64,000 bases of DNA from Bog-105 sp965277435 (GTDB taxonomy: Bacteria > Acidobacteriota > Terriglobia > Bryobacterales > Bryobacteraceae): assembly GCA_965277435.1 (NCBI GenBank), contig OZ255821.1, forward strand, positions 62,001 to 126,000. The letters run 5' to 3'. Shown here in pieces: positions 16,817-25,353 of the stretch. The position numbers were made by a program, and so were the translations under genes. Below the pieces are notes generated by a model. The model was not told where the DNA came from and searched no databases. It saw only the letters and a program-made list of their open reading frames with translations. The number at the start of each line of letters is the position of its first letter. Position 1 is the first letter of the stretch.

Positions 16817-18228
16817 CCCCTATGGCGACCCGGCGCACCGCGATTTTAATAGCAGCCTTACTCCCGATCTCTCTCTACGCGCAGGCTGCGGCAGAGTACC
16901 GTCCGGTTGAATCTTTACCGATGCGTTCATCGCAGATTCCCGGTCCCTACTCGGGCAGCGTATCCGACTTGGCTGCGCAAGCAACAACGGTTTTAACGAT
17001 TCGCTCCACAGTAGAGCTGGCATTGCGGAATAACCTCGCCATACTGGTCGGTACGCAAGTCAGCGAGGAGGCCCGCGGCTATGCCCTGAGTACTTTGAGC
17101 GCCCTCCTTCCTCAAAGTTTTTTGCAGGTAAACGAGACTGTTCAGCGCATCAATCTGGCCCAATACGGATTTCGCGCTAACGACCCCCTCGTCGGGCCGT
17201 ATAGCGTCTTCGAGTCACGGGTTTCTGTCGCGCAGCCGATCCTCGATCGCCGGGCCCTGCTTTCCTATCGCGCTTCACGCGAGCGAGTTCGGACCAGTCA
17301 GTTGGATCTGGCGACAGCACGCGAACTCGTGACCGCCGCCGCAGCTGCGGCTTACCTGCAAGCGGCCACAGCGCTCGCCAATATCGAATCTGAGAAAAAA
17401 CAACTGGCGACCGCTCGCATCCTCTATGACCAGGCACGGGAGCTTCGCGCAGCGGGTGCTAGCCCCGCAATCGACGTTCTCCGAGCCCAAGTCTCTTTAC
17501 GCGCTCGCGAGCAAAATCTTCTCGATGCCACAAACCAGTATGGCCAGGCGCTCCTTACGATCGCTCGCATCACGGGTTTACCGAACGAGCAACCTGTTCG
17601 CCTTTCCGCTCCCTTGGTGTTTCGTGAAACTCCCGTCCCGGATCAGGAGCGCGCACGCGAGCAGGCTTTCGCGCACCGGCCGGAATACCAGGTGGCGCAG
17701 AGCGAACTCCGCACGGCCCAGCTCGACCGGGAGGCGGCAAAGGCGGGATACCTGCCGACTGTTGGCGTCTCAGGTAACTACGGAGTTGTGGGTGCAGCGC
17801 CGGCAAGCGCCGCCCAGACTTACGCAGCATCAATCGCATTTACGGTTCCGGTCTTCCAAGGCCGGCGGGTCGAAGGGGAGACTACCGCCGCAACCGCGAA
17901 AGTGAGACAACGCCAAGCGGAGCTGGAAAACATTCGCGCCCGCATTGATGAAGAAATTCGTCGCGTGCGCCTCGACCTCAAAACGCTGGCAGAACGTTCA
18001 CGCGTAGCCCAGGACCGCCTGGCTGTTGCAGACGATACTCTCGCTCAAGCCGTCGAGCGCTTCAAGGAAGGAGTAACGACTAATCTGGAAGTCGTCCAGG
18101 CGCAAGCGGATGTTGCGGCCGCCAATCAGGATGTGATTTCAACCGTTTATCTGTATTTCGAAAAACGCGTTGAGTTCGGCAGAGCCATTGGGAACACGCT
18201 GAGCGCAATCGCGGTACTGCAACCCTAA
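16813..18228 (+). CDS. Outer-membrane efflux channel, TolC/OprM type
   Basis: The GTG at 16813 overlaps the transporter stop; ATG 16822 is an alternative. The 471-residue product has a signal peptide (residues about 5-27, ending near YAQAAA) and two repeated helical halves typical of the outer-membrane efflux family. Each half holds long alternating coiled-coil segments (TARELVTAAAAAAYLQAATA and the matching RVRLDLKTLAERSRVAQDRL). It completes the tripartite pump encoded by the two preceding genes. Confidence 0.92.
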   Translation: MTPMATRRTAILIAALLPISLYAQAAAEYRPVESLPMRSSQIPGPYSGSVSDLAAQATTVLTIRSTVELALRNNLAILVGTQVSEEARGYALSTLSALLPQSFLQVNETVQRINLAQYGFRANDPLVGPYSVFESRVSVAQPILDRRALLSYRASRERVRTSQLDLATARELVTAAAAAAYLQAATALANIESEKKQLATARILYDQARELRAAGASPAIDVLRAQVSLRAREQNLLDATNQYGQALLTIARITGLPNEQPVRLSAPLVFRETPVPDQERAREQAFAHRPEYQVAQSELRTAQLDREAAKAGYLPTVGVSGNYGVVGAAPASAAQTYAASIAFTVPVFQGRRVEGETTAATAKVRQRQAELENIRARIDEEIRRVRLDLKTLAERSRVAQDRLAVADDTLAQAVERFKEGVTTNLEVVQAQADVAAANQDVISTVYLYFEKRVEFGRAIGNTLSAIAVLQP

Positions 18229-18299
18229 TCTGATCAGCGAAAAAGAATGCAATGTAGTAAAACCAGTCAGAATCCACAACTCGACTCAGGAGAGTACCC

Positions 18300-18755
18300 A
18301 TGAAAAACCACACCGACCTCGAAACAAATAACTCCGCGCTCGCATTGAATCGACGAGACACCTTGGCCTTATTGAGCTTGCTGCAGTTCTCTCCCCTTGC
18401 CGCAGCTCAGATACCGCAACGCGGTGCAGAACGGAAGATCACTGTGCTCCTCGAAACCGAAGTGCCACCAATTGCAGACCCGCTGGTATGGGTTCAATTG
18501 GTTGAGGTCCCGCCAGGTGGCAAAGGTACTCAGCCACACCGGCATCCCGGACCCGTGTTCGGCTATATCCTGGAGGGTGACTTGCGTTTCCAAGTTCAAA
18601 GTGGGCCTCCTGTCACCTACCGTCCCGGCCAAGTCTTCCATGAGCGCGCAGGAGATATCCATATCGTTTCGGACAATCCGAGTGCGGATCAATGGACACG
18701 CTTTCTCGTAGTAATTCTGGGCCACAAGGGGCAACCGCCCACAATCCCGCTCTAA
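18300..18755 (+). CDS. Exported cupin-domain protein
   Basis: The 151-residue protein has a possible export signal (NRRDTLALLSLLQFSPLAAAQ, residues about 18-38, with a twin arginine). A single cupin barrel follows: PHRHPGPVFGYILEGDL holds the usual His pair, Gly and Glu, and the second motif HERAGDIHIVSDNPS has one His. It starts behind AGGAGAG. Function is not determined; small cupins of this type bind metals. It lies 71 bases after the efflux operon and may be co-expressed. Confidence 0.8.
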   Translation: MKNHTDLETNNSALALNRRDTLALLSLLQFSPLAAAQIPQRGAERKITVLLETEVPPIADPLVWVQLVEVPPGGKGTQPHRHPGPVFGYILEGDLRFQVQSGPPVTYRPGQVFHERAGDIHIVSDNPSADQWTRFLVVILGHKGQPPTIPL

Positions 18756-18841
18756 CGACGACAGGACGATTGGCACGGCCGACACACTTATCTGGATGGT
18801 ACGGTACCCGACGAAAAGCAGATCCGGCGTAAGATCCAGCC

Positions 18842-18922
18842 AAGCCTCGCCGCTGCACGACCGAAATGTAGTTCTTCAGCGACGGCCACGAAATAGCTAA
18901 GCAGCCGAGATTCGATTTCTAT
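18842..18922 (-). pseudogene. LysR N-terminal remnant
   Basis: Only about 27 residues remain (IEIESRLLSYFVAVAEELHF then GRAAARL). They match the first helix of the intact LysR protein encoded at 10156-11046. The frame ends in unrelated sequence before the recognition helix, and no start codon is in place (ATA where a methionine is expected). It is a decayed fragment. Confidence 0.75.
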
Positions 18923-19129
18923 ATGAGTTGCGCGACTAATGCGAGACGCCGTCCTCGCTGCTGCACTGGTGCGGCCCCGGTCGATCTGTTGCACAAGGGC
19001 GTTCTGGAGAGCGACCTCTTAGTCGGTCTGGTGCCGCCTCCTCTCGGGCGCGTAAATTAATGGGGCCGCCGATGTCACACGATAGCTACGGCAAAGCAAA
19101 TATCGCTGAAGAGCATGTTTGCGGGCTTA

Positions 19130-19250
19130 GACGATGCCTCCGCTTGCACCGATGTGTTGCCGGTAATCCAATGAACATCATCAGAGACGAGCAGTGCGAC
19201 GGCTGCCGCAACATCGGAAGGTTCGCCAAGGATTCCGATTTTCGTCATGA
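19130..19250 (-). pseudogene. Short-chain dehydrogenase C-terminal remnant
   Basis: About 35 residues (GEPSDVAAAVALLVSDDVHW then ITGNTSVQAE) match the closing segment of classical short-chain dehydrogenases, in which GxPxDVA...FLxSD...TG is conserved. The catalytic and nucleotide-binding parts are missing. With the LysR remnant it fills the 680-base stretch 18756-19433. I see no other intact gene there. Confidence 0.75.
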
Positions 19251-19433
19251 CAGCCTCCGATGTATCTCCGTCATCTAAAAACTGGCCCCACATAATCGGT
19301 ATGGATTGATCGCAATTGTCAAAGTAACGGGATCGAGTCTAAAAGTCCGCAGTTCTCGATGTCTCTAATGCAACCAGCACGGCGCGGCTCCTGAAACAGC
19401 GGAGACAGCGAGATAACTGCCCCCACCCGTCCT

Positions 19434-20072
19434 TTATTTGCTTGCAGTGTTGTTCAGAAGCCGGAGACCAAGGCCGCCGCCCATTTTCTGGCCGTAAGCC
19501 AAGTAAACCAGACCCATCATGGCTGGTTCAAAGAACCGTGCCGCATACAGTGGGCCTGCATCTACCGCGTCGGCCCCCAAATCACCTACTAATCGTAGGA
19601 CAATCTTTCGCGCCTCGTCGTCATAGCTGTATACAAAGACCGAGGGCGCAGGGCTGGGGAGCTCATCTGCCTGAAGTACTTCTGCGAACGGAGGAAGCGC
19701 TGCAACAAAGAGCGCCTCTGGTGCCAGTTTTGCGAGTTCTTCGGCCCCCGAGGTTGTCGTCCCTAACTGTAGGCCGCTGTAGTCCTCCTTTAAGGGGTTC
19801 ACAATGCTCCATAAAAGCTTGCCTTTCAGGTCACCGGCAGCCTTGATGGCAGCCGGAGCCGCGTCATATGGAATAGCAAGGACCACGACATCCGCGAACT
19901 TGGCGGCTTCGTCGGCCGTCCCCACTTTGGCAGTTGGGCTTACTGAGGCTGCCTGTTTCTTGAGTTTTTCCTGGTCGCGTGAATGTGAGAAAAAGAGCTC
20001 GTGTCCTTTCTTCGCCCAGTGCTTGCCTAGTCCGGCCGCCATATTTCCAGCGCCGATAAATGCGATCTTCAT
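19434..20072 (-). CDS. NADPH-binding oxidoreductase, F420-reductase-like
   Basis: The 212-residue protein starts behind AAGGAGAAAC and has a Rossmann motif IAFIGAGNMAAGLGKHWAKK (residues 3-22), as in NADPH-dependent F420 reductase and pyrroline-5-carboxylate reductase relatives. VVVLAIPYDAAPAAIKAAGD fits the second beta-alpha unit. It probably reduces a cofactor or small carbonyl compound with NADPH; whether F420 is the partner cannot be told. It is the last gene of the UbiD/UbiX-containing strand and ends before the remnant region. Confidence 0.75.
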   Translation of the reverse strand: MKIAFIGAGNMAAGLGKHWAKKGHELFFSHSRDQEKLKKQAASVSPTAKVGTADEAAKFADVVVLAIPYDAAPAAIKAAGDLKGKLLWSIVNPLKEDYSGLQLGTTTSGAEELAKLAPEALFVAALPPFAEVLQADELPSPAPSVFVYSYDDEARKIVLRLVGDLGADAVDAGPLYAARFFEPAMMGLVYLAYGQKMGGGLGLRLLNNTASK

Positions 20073-20177
20073 TGTTTCTCCTTGTTGGTTGCAGTTTGTC
20101 TAAATACGAGACAGCCTTTTGAGAAAGGGGAGAGAGACCCGCCATCGCGCATTGTGAGTACCGATTCAGAAATCCGA

Positions 20178-21683
20178 TTACCGGCTCAGTGGACGTACCG
20201 GTGAGAATCCGTAGCTTTCCCAACTATCCAGGACTTTTTGCTGGATGGCTTTGGGATAGACGCCCGAGAATGAACTGCGAAGAGGCAGTTTGTCTCCCCA
20301 GTGATCAGGCGGCAGGCAGTTGTACAGGACCTTCGTGGTGTACATAGACATTTTCTCAGCATCGTCGAGAAAGGCCACAAGCGGGTTCGTGCTCTCGTCG
20401 TTGAAGATTAGCTCGCCTTGCGAACCCGGATGATTTCGCGTTGCGAACGCCCAAACAACCTCGTGAAGATCTGTCACGTCGATATCGTCGTTCACAATGA
20501 TGTATTTGGGCGTTCCCATGCCGGCCTTCGATGAAAAGAGAGCATCCGCAATCTTCCGGCACAACTCAGAATTATTGACGGGGAGTTTGCTGCGCCAGTC
20601 ACGTTCGACAGAAATCACAAACCAGTGGTTTGCGGATGCGAATGGTGACCATGCGGTTGCGACGGGGAGCCCGGCCTTTCGCAGCGTGTAGACGATTTCC
20701 GCTGCGTTGGGGATGCCCCACGCTGTATGGTTCTCCTCAGGAGGTTCACCCGCAACCGAGATGGGCAGAATGGCGTCGGTCCGGTGAGTGATGGCTGTGA
20801 CGTTGTAGACCGGCTTTTGCGACGGGGGGCCAGGCCAGAGATAGCCGGCATATTCACCCATTGGGCCTTCGTGCTCTGTCTCCCTGTTCGAGAGATAGCC
20901 TTCCACTACGATCTCCGCGCTGGCGGGCACTTCGAGGTCTACTGTCTCGCATCTGACTACCTCGACCGGCTCTCCAAAATAGCCGCCGACGAAATCTACC
21001 TCGTTGAAGTGGTCGGGCAGGGGCATACCGCCCACAAAAGGCACAAACGGTTCAGCACCAAGAACAAGGGCGAAGGGCATCGGTTTCCCAATGTCAGCCC
21101 ACGTCTTGTGCACCATTCCGATGTGTTGGTTCGGCGCGACGATTCCTGTCATGCGCTTGGCATCTACGACCATGACGCGAGCGATTGACCAGTTGGTCCA
21201 AGATTTGTCAGGCATCCGCGCTACGATGACCCCGAAGGTGTTCAGGAACCGGCCGCCGTCCCCTTCATGCAAAAGCGGCGCGGGAAGTTCCAAAAGATTT
21301 ACATCGTCGCCAATATGGATGTTCTCCTTGCAGGGGCCGGTGGGTACAAGCAGCGGCTTAATTAACGGGCGCGTCCGGCCGTTTGCGAGTGACTCGATAA
21401 TCTCTCTGCCACTTGCTCCTGGCGGTAGCCCACACGCCAACGCGATCCGGGCAAGCCATTTTGTTGGATCGCTACTCACCCCAGCCGGCGCAGCCAGGAC
21501 GCGGAAACCGTTTGCTGCGCCTTTGATGTTGCTGAAGAGGGCGGCGGGGGAGCCGGTCTCGTAGCAACGGCGCGCGATTGCGCCGATCTCAAGATCAAGC
21601 TCAACTTCCTGCTTGACATGGACGATCTCATTGATTGCGTTCAGTGAATTCACATATTGCCGCAGATCCGTCAGATGATTCAT
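20178..21683 (-). CDS. UbiD-family decarboxylase
   Basis: This 501-residue protein has the length and blocks of the UbiD family, which uses prenylated FMN to decarboxylate or carboxylate aromatic and unsaturated acids. Conserved features visible include NWSIARVMVVDAKRMTGIVA near residues 167-186, the EGPMGEYAGY motif containing the catalytic glutamate (about residue 278) and the GHFR-like family end. The substrate is not readable; 4-hydroxybenzoate-, vanillate- or pyrrole-2-carboxylate-type acids are possible. Its start overlaps the stop of the UbiX-type gene that would make its cofactor, so the pair is functionally linked. Confidence 0.88.
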   Translation of the reverse strand: MNHLTDLRQYVNSLNAINEIVHVKQEVELDLEIGAIARRCYETGSPAALFSNIKGAANGFRVLAAPAGVSSDPTKWLARIALACGLPPGASGREIIESLANGRTRPLIKPLLVPTGPCKENIHIGDDVNLLELPAPLLHEGDGGRFLNTFGVIVARMPDKSWTNWSIARVMVVDAKRMTGIVAPNQHIGMVHKTWADIGKPMPFALVLGAEPFVPFVGGMPLPDHFNEVDFVGGYFGEPVEVVRCETVDLEVPASAEIVVEGYLSNRETEHEGPMGEYAGYLWPGPPSQKPVYNVTAITHRTDAILPISVAGEPPEENHTAWGIPNAAEIVYTLRKAGLPVATAWSPFASANHWFVISVERDWRSKLPVNNSELCRKIADALFSSKAGMGTPKYIIVNDDIDVTDLHEVVWAFATRNHPGSQGELIFNDESTNPLVAFLDDAEKMSMYTTKVLYNCLPPDHWGDKLPLRSSFSGVYPKAIQQKVLDSWESYGFSPVRPLSR

Positions 21684-22290
21684 CTCACCGCCTCCAGCGG
21701 TTGTTGTTCAAAGTTTTTGGTTTGAGAACTTTCGCCCCAGCGAGCGAGGGCCACGTCAAGGTCAAACAGATCCAGCATTCGAGCCACCGTGTGGTGAATG
21801 AGTTCGTCGATTGACCGGGGCTTCAAATAAAAAGCGGGGACCGGCGGCATTACAATGGCTCCGCTTTCAGTCGCCAAGAGCATGTTACGCAAATGTCCGG
21901 CATGGAGGGCGTCTCACGTGTCATCAGCACGACACGCCGGCGTTCTTTTAGGCATACGTCGGTTGCTCGTGCGAGCAGGTTGCTGGCCGCGGCATGAGCG
22001 ACGTCAGACAGAGTTCTCATCGAACACGGCACAACGATCATCCCCATCGTTCTGAAAGAACCCGATGCGATCGCAGCCCCAATGTCCGTGATGCTGTACG
22101 CTACATCTGCCAGTGCTCGCAATTCGGTCGCCGACAACTCCGTCTCCTCGGCCCTAGTGCGATCTCCTCCCTGACTCACGACTAAGTGCGTTTCGACGTT
22201 CAGAAGACGAAGCAAGTCCAGAGTGCGAATTGCGTAAGCGATCCCACTGGCTCCGCTGATACCGACGATCATTCGTCTGACCGTGCTCAT
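21680..22290 (-). pseudogene. UbiX-type flavin prenyltransferase interrupted by a frameshift
   Basis: The upstream half (146 residues) has the UbiX start MIVGISGASGIAYAIRTLDL and runs to RRVVLMTRETP. It then leaves the family sequence, which continues in another frame as LHAGHLRNMLLATESGAIVM and PPVPAFYLKPRSIDELI to the normal C-terminus. One base is missing near 21906-21910, within the GGAGGG run of the plus strand. If real, the local UbiD enzyme would depend on another UbiX for prenyl-FMN. If a sequencing error, the gene is intact. The start overlaps the SDR gene (ATGA). Confidence 0.8.
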
Positions 22291-22964
22291 GGCGCATTTT
22301 CCTCGCGATAGATCACCTCGTCACGGAAATGGCCGGGGGATTCCTGATAAAGCTGCCAGTACACTTCAGCGATCCGCTCGGGTGCGAAGAAGGTTCCAGG
22401 CCGAATTGTGCCGCACACGGTGACCGTTGCCGCGTGAACGTCGAAGATTGCAAGCTCTTTGGCGAACGTGAGCGCCAGACTCCGAATAGCAGCCTTTCCA
22501 ACAGCCAGAGCACCAAGGCTTGGTAAGGGATTAAGTGCGAGCCCGCCGCCGGTGAAAAGGATGGTTCCGCTTCTCCGCTCCACCATGTTAGGAAGAACCG
22601 CTTGAGCTGCGACGAATGCGCCTTCCACATTAACGGCAAGGCTCCGCCGCAAATCTGCTGCCAATAACTGCGCTAGAGGTTTGACGATCATCTCGGCAGC
22701 GTTATAAATGAGAACGGACACTCGACCGTTCTTTTCCTCGCAACGTTTGATCGCCAGCTCGAGTGAGCCGCTGTTCGCGACATCTGCGGCCTCTCCGTGA
22801 TATGCAGTGCTAACGGGCAACGAACTTCTAGCTGAGATCAGCGCCTCTGGATTCCGTGCAAGGGCGCTGATGGCAAAGCCCTCCTCTGCAAAGCGCGTTG
22901 CAACCGCAAGGGAAAGGCCCGTTCCCATACCGATGGTCAAACAGTGTTTGTAAGATTCCGACAC
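22287..22964 (-). CDS. SDR-family protein with altered active site
   Basis: The 225-residue protein has an SDR fold with a weak nucleotide motif TIGMGTGLSLAVATRFAEE (residues 10-28), the structural NAA-type motif YNAAEM, and a strand TILFTGGGLALNP. The region that should hold the YxxxK pair reads LGALAVGKAAIRSLA: the lysine is present but the tyrosine is replaced by leucine. It is therefore unlikely to be a standard dehydrogenase. Its stop overlaps the UbiX-type start, so it belongs to this operon. Confidence 0.75.
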   Translation of the reverse strand: MSESYKHCLTIGMGTGLSLAVATRFAEEGFAISALARNPEALISARSSLPVSTAYHGEAADVANSGSLELAIKRCEEKNGRVSVLIYNAAEMIVKPLAQLLAADLRRSLAVNVEGAFVAAQAVLPNMVERRSGTILFTGGGLALNPLPSLGALAVGKAAIRSLALTFAKELAIFDVHAATVTVCGTIRPGTFFAPERIAEVYWQLYQESPGHFRDEVIYREENAP

Positions 22965-23032
22965 GAAAAACCCTCAGTTGCGAGAACTCAGCCCGCTCAA
23001 AGAGACATCTTGAGCGGGCACCAGAGAGCGAA

Positions 23033-24550
23033 TTACGCCAGATTGGCCCAGATGGTCTTGTACTGGGTATAGTTTTCGAGAGCCTCAACACCCTGTTCGC
23101 GTCCATAACCCGACATCTTGTATCCTCCGAATGGAGCGTTTGGGTGGTACTTGTGCCAGGTGTTTAGCCACACCGTGCCAGCCTTGATTCTGTCCGCAAC
23201 ACGCAGCGCCCGTCCGAGATTGCCGGTCTGGATGCCCGAGGCAAGCCCATACGTGGTGTCGTTCGCAATTCGGATCGCATCCTCTTCGTCCGTGAAGCGA
23301 ATGATCGGAAGCACGGGCCCAAAGATCTCTTCGCGAGAAATTTTCAGGTCGTTACTGGCATCGGCGAAAAGCGTCGGCTCAATAAAGAGACCCTTACCGT
23401 TGATCTTGCGAGTTCCCCCGCCTGCCGTCAGCCGTGCCGTGGACTGTTTTCCGCTTTCGATATAGGTAAGAATCTTGTCATACTCCGGCTTGGTTGCGAT
23501 AGGACCGATCTGCGTCATAGGGTCCAGAGGATCGCCAAGAACAGCGGTCTTAGCCAGTGCTGTCAGCTTTTCCACGACTTCGTCGTAGACAGCGTTTTCC
23601 ACTAGAAGGCGAGAGCCTGCCACACACACTTCCCCCTTGTTCCAGAAGATTCCCCAGAACGCCGCCTGCACGGCCTTGTCGATATCCGCATCCGCGAAGA
23701 TGATGTTTGGGCTCTTGCCACCGAGTTCCATCGTCATGTGCTTGACGGTCTCAGCGCCATTGCGGATCAGGTTCTCGCCTACGGAGGTCGATCCGGTGAA
23801 GGCGATCTTGTCCACCTTCGGACTTTTCACTAGTACATCACCGATAGAACCGCCCGGCCCGGTAATTAGGTTGTAGACACCCTCCGGGACACCGGCATCA
23901 AGCGCCACCTGAGCCAATGCCAGCGCCGTCAACGGCGTGTCGGACGCCGGTTTATGGATCATGCAGTTTCCTGCCGCGAGTCCGGGTGCAATCTTCGAGC
24001 AGGTAAGAGCCAGCGGGAAATTCCAGGGCGTAATGGCAGCCACCACGCCGAGCGGTTCGCGACGGGTGAGAATGCGAATATCGTGCTCATAGCTGGTGCG
24101 GTATCCGCCGTTCATTGCTGCCATCGCTTGGCCTCCGAAGAACCGGAAGAGACCGGAGCAATGGGGCATGATAATTGTGCGGAAGTCCGTATAGGGCATG
24201 CCCATGTCCATAGCCTCGCGGATCGCAAAATCGTCCGCGCGCTCGTCCATCAAGTCGGCCATCTTGAAGAGAATTTTGGCCCGCTCTTCGTGGTGCATCT
24301 TGCCCCACGGTCCACTTTCAAACGCCTCGTATGCTGCATCAATCGCGGCTTTTGCGTCCTCCGCTGTTGCCTTGGCTACTTGTGTGATCGGCGCTTCAGT
24401 CGTCGGATCGGTGGTCGTCATCGTCTCGCCTGTCGATGAGTCCCGCCATCGTCCATCAATCAGAAGTTGTCCTTGCGAGACCTGCTTGCGCACGGGTACG
24501 CTGGGGTGCGCTTCTACGTCATGAAATTCTGTAAGTGTTGCAGATGCCAT
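23033..24550 (-). CDS. Aldehyde dehydrogenase
   Basis: This full-length 505-residue enzyme belongs to the NAD(P)-dependent aldehyde dehydrogenase superfamily. The NAD-binding motif FTGSTSVGENLI, the active-site glutamate in MTMELGGKSPNII, the catalytic cysteine in NKGEVCVAGSRL (about residue 309) and the late EIFGPVLPIIRF motif are all present. It would oxidise an aldehyde to the acid. Beside UbiD and UbiX, this suggests conversion of aromatic aldehydes to acids followed by decarboxylation. The start follows AGAGGAGATCTCAC. Confidence 0.92.
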   Translation of the reverse strand: MASATLTEFHDVEAHPSVPVRKQVSQGQLLIDGRWRDSSTGETMTTTDPTTEAPITQVAKATAEDAKAAIDAAYEAFESGPWGKMHHEERAKILFKMADLMDERADDFAIREAMDMGMPYTDFRTIIMPHCSGLFRFFGGQAMAAMNGGYRTSYEHDIRILTRREPLGVVAAITPWNFPLALTCSKIAPGLAAGNCMIHKPASDTPLTALALAQVALDAGVPEGVYNLITGPGGSIGDVLVKSPKVDKIAFTGSTSVGENLIRNGAETVKHMTMELGGKSPNIIFADADIDKAVQAAFWGIFWNKGEVCVAGSRLLVENAVYDEVVEKLTALAKTAVLGDPLDPMTQIGPIATKPEYDKILTYIESGKQSTARLTAGGGTRKINGKGLFIEPTLFADASNDLKISREEIFGPVLPIIRFTDEEDAIRIANDTTYGLASGIQTGNLGRALRVADRIKAGTVWLNTWHKYHPNAPFGGYKMSGYGREQGVEALENYTQYKTIWANLA

Positions 24551-24717
24551 GTGAGATCTCCTCTTGCCTTACTGTGCGAATAAGACTGACTTTACGGCGA
24601 ATCGCAGGAGCGCGCATCATGCGCAAAGAGAAATTTTCTCTGCCTCCTATGAGTAACGGCAGACCCATTCAAGGGGAGAACATTGAACTACTACTTTTGG
24701 GTAACGCCCTGTAGCTG

Positions 24718-25353
24718 TTATCGCCGGATGATCCCACGACGTGAAGCGAGTGCGACGGCCTCGGTGCGGCTCGTCGCATCCAGTTTTGCGAGAACGCTCT
24801 TCATATGCGCCTTCACGGTAGTGTCACTGATGAATAACTTCGCAGCGATCTCGCTGTTGGAAAAGCCATCCGCGACAAGCGTTAGAACTTCAGTTTCACG
24901 AGCGGTCAATGCTTCACTCGACAAGTGGTTGGTGAGCTTCAGAGCGATCACGGGGGGAATGTGTGTTCCACCAGCCGCAACCTGACGTAAACACTCGATA
25001 AGTTGCTTCGGTTCTATGTCCTTCAATACATAGCCCTTGGCTCCCGCACTGACACCGCGGAAGATATCTGCCTCTCCATCGTAGGTCGTCAGAATAACGA
25101 TCAGGGCTTTGGGATCGAGCTCGCGAATGGCATGGATCGCACTGACCCCGTCCATCACTGGCATGTGCAGATCGATCAATGTAATCATGGGCCGATGTTC
25201 TCGCCAGAGCGTCACCGCGTTTTCGCCGTTTGAAGCTTCTGCTACAACCCGAAAGCCGCGCTCCGCCTGTATAAAGGAAACGATGCCGTTCCGCACCAGG
25301 GCATGATCGTCAGCCACCAGAACAGTCACTGTGCGGAGTTCAATAGCGGCCAA
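24718..25353 (-). CDS. NarL/FixJ-type response regulator
   Basis: I place the start at TTG 25353 because AGGAGG lies 5 bases upstream; the frame stays open further 5' but overlaps the kinase gene more deeply. The product has about 211 residues: a receiver domain with VLVADDHALVRNG, phospho-acceptor Asp in TLIDLHMPVMDG and Lys in GAKGYVLKD, followed by a LuxR helix-turn-helix (LTARETEVLTLVADGFSNSE). It overlaps the kinase 3' end by 14 bases, so it is the cognate partner. Targets may include the aldehyde dehydrogenase gene immediately downstream. Confidence 0.9.
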   Translation of the reverse strand: MAAIELRTVTVLVADDHALVRNGIVSFIQAERGFRVVAEASNGENAVTLWREHRPMITLIDLHMPVMDGVSAIHAIRELDPKALIVILTTYDGEADIFRGVSAGAKGYVLKDIEPKQLIECLRQVAAGGTHIPPVIALKLTNHLSSEALTARETEVLTLVADGFSNSEIAAKLFISDTTVKAHMKSVLAKLDATSRTEAVALASRRGIIRR

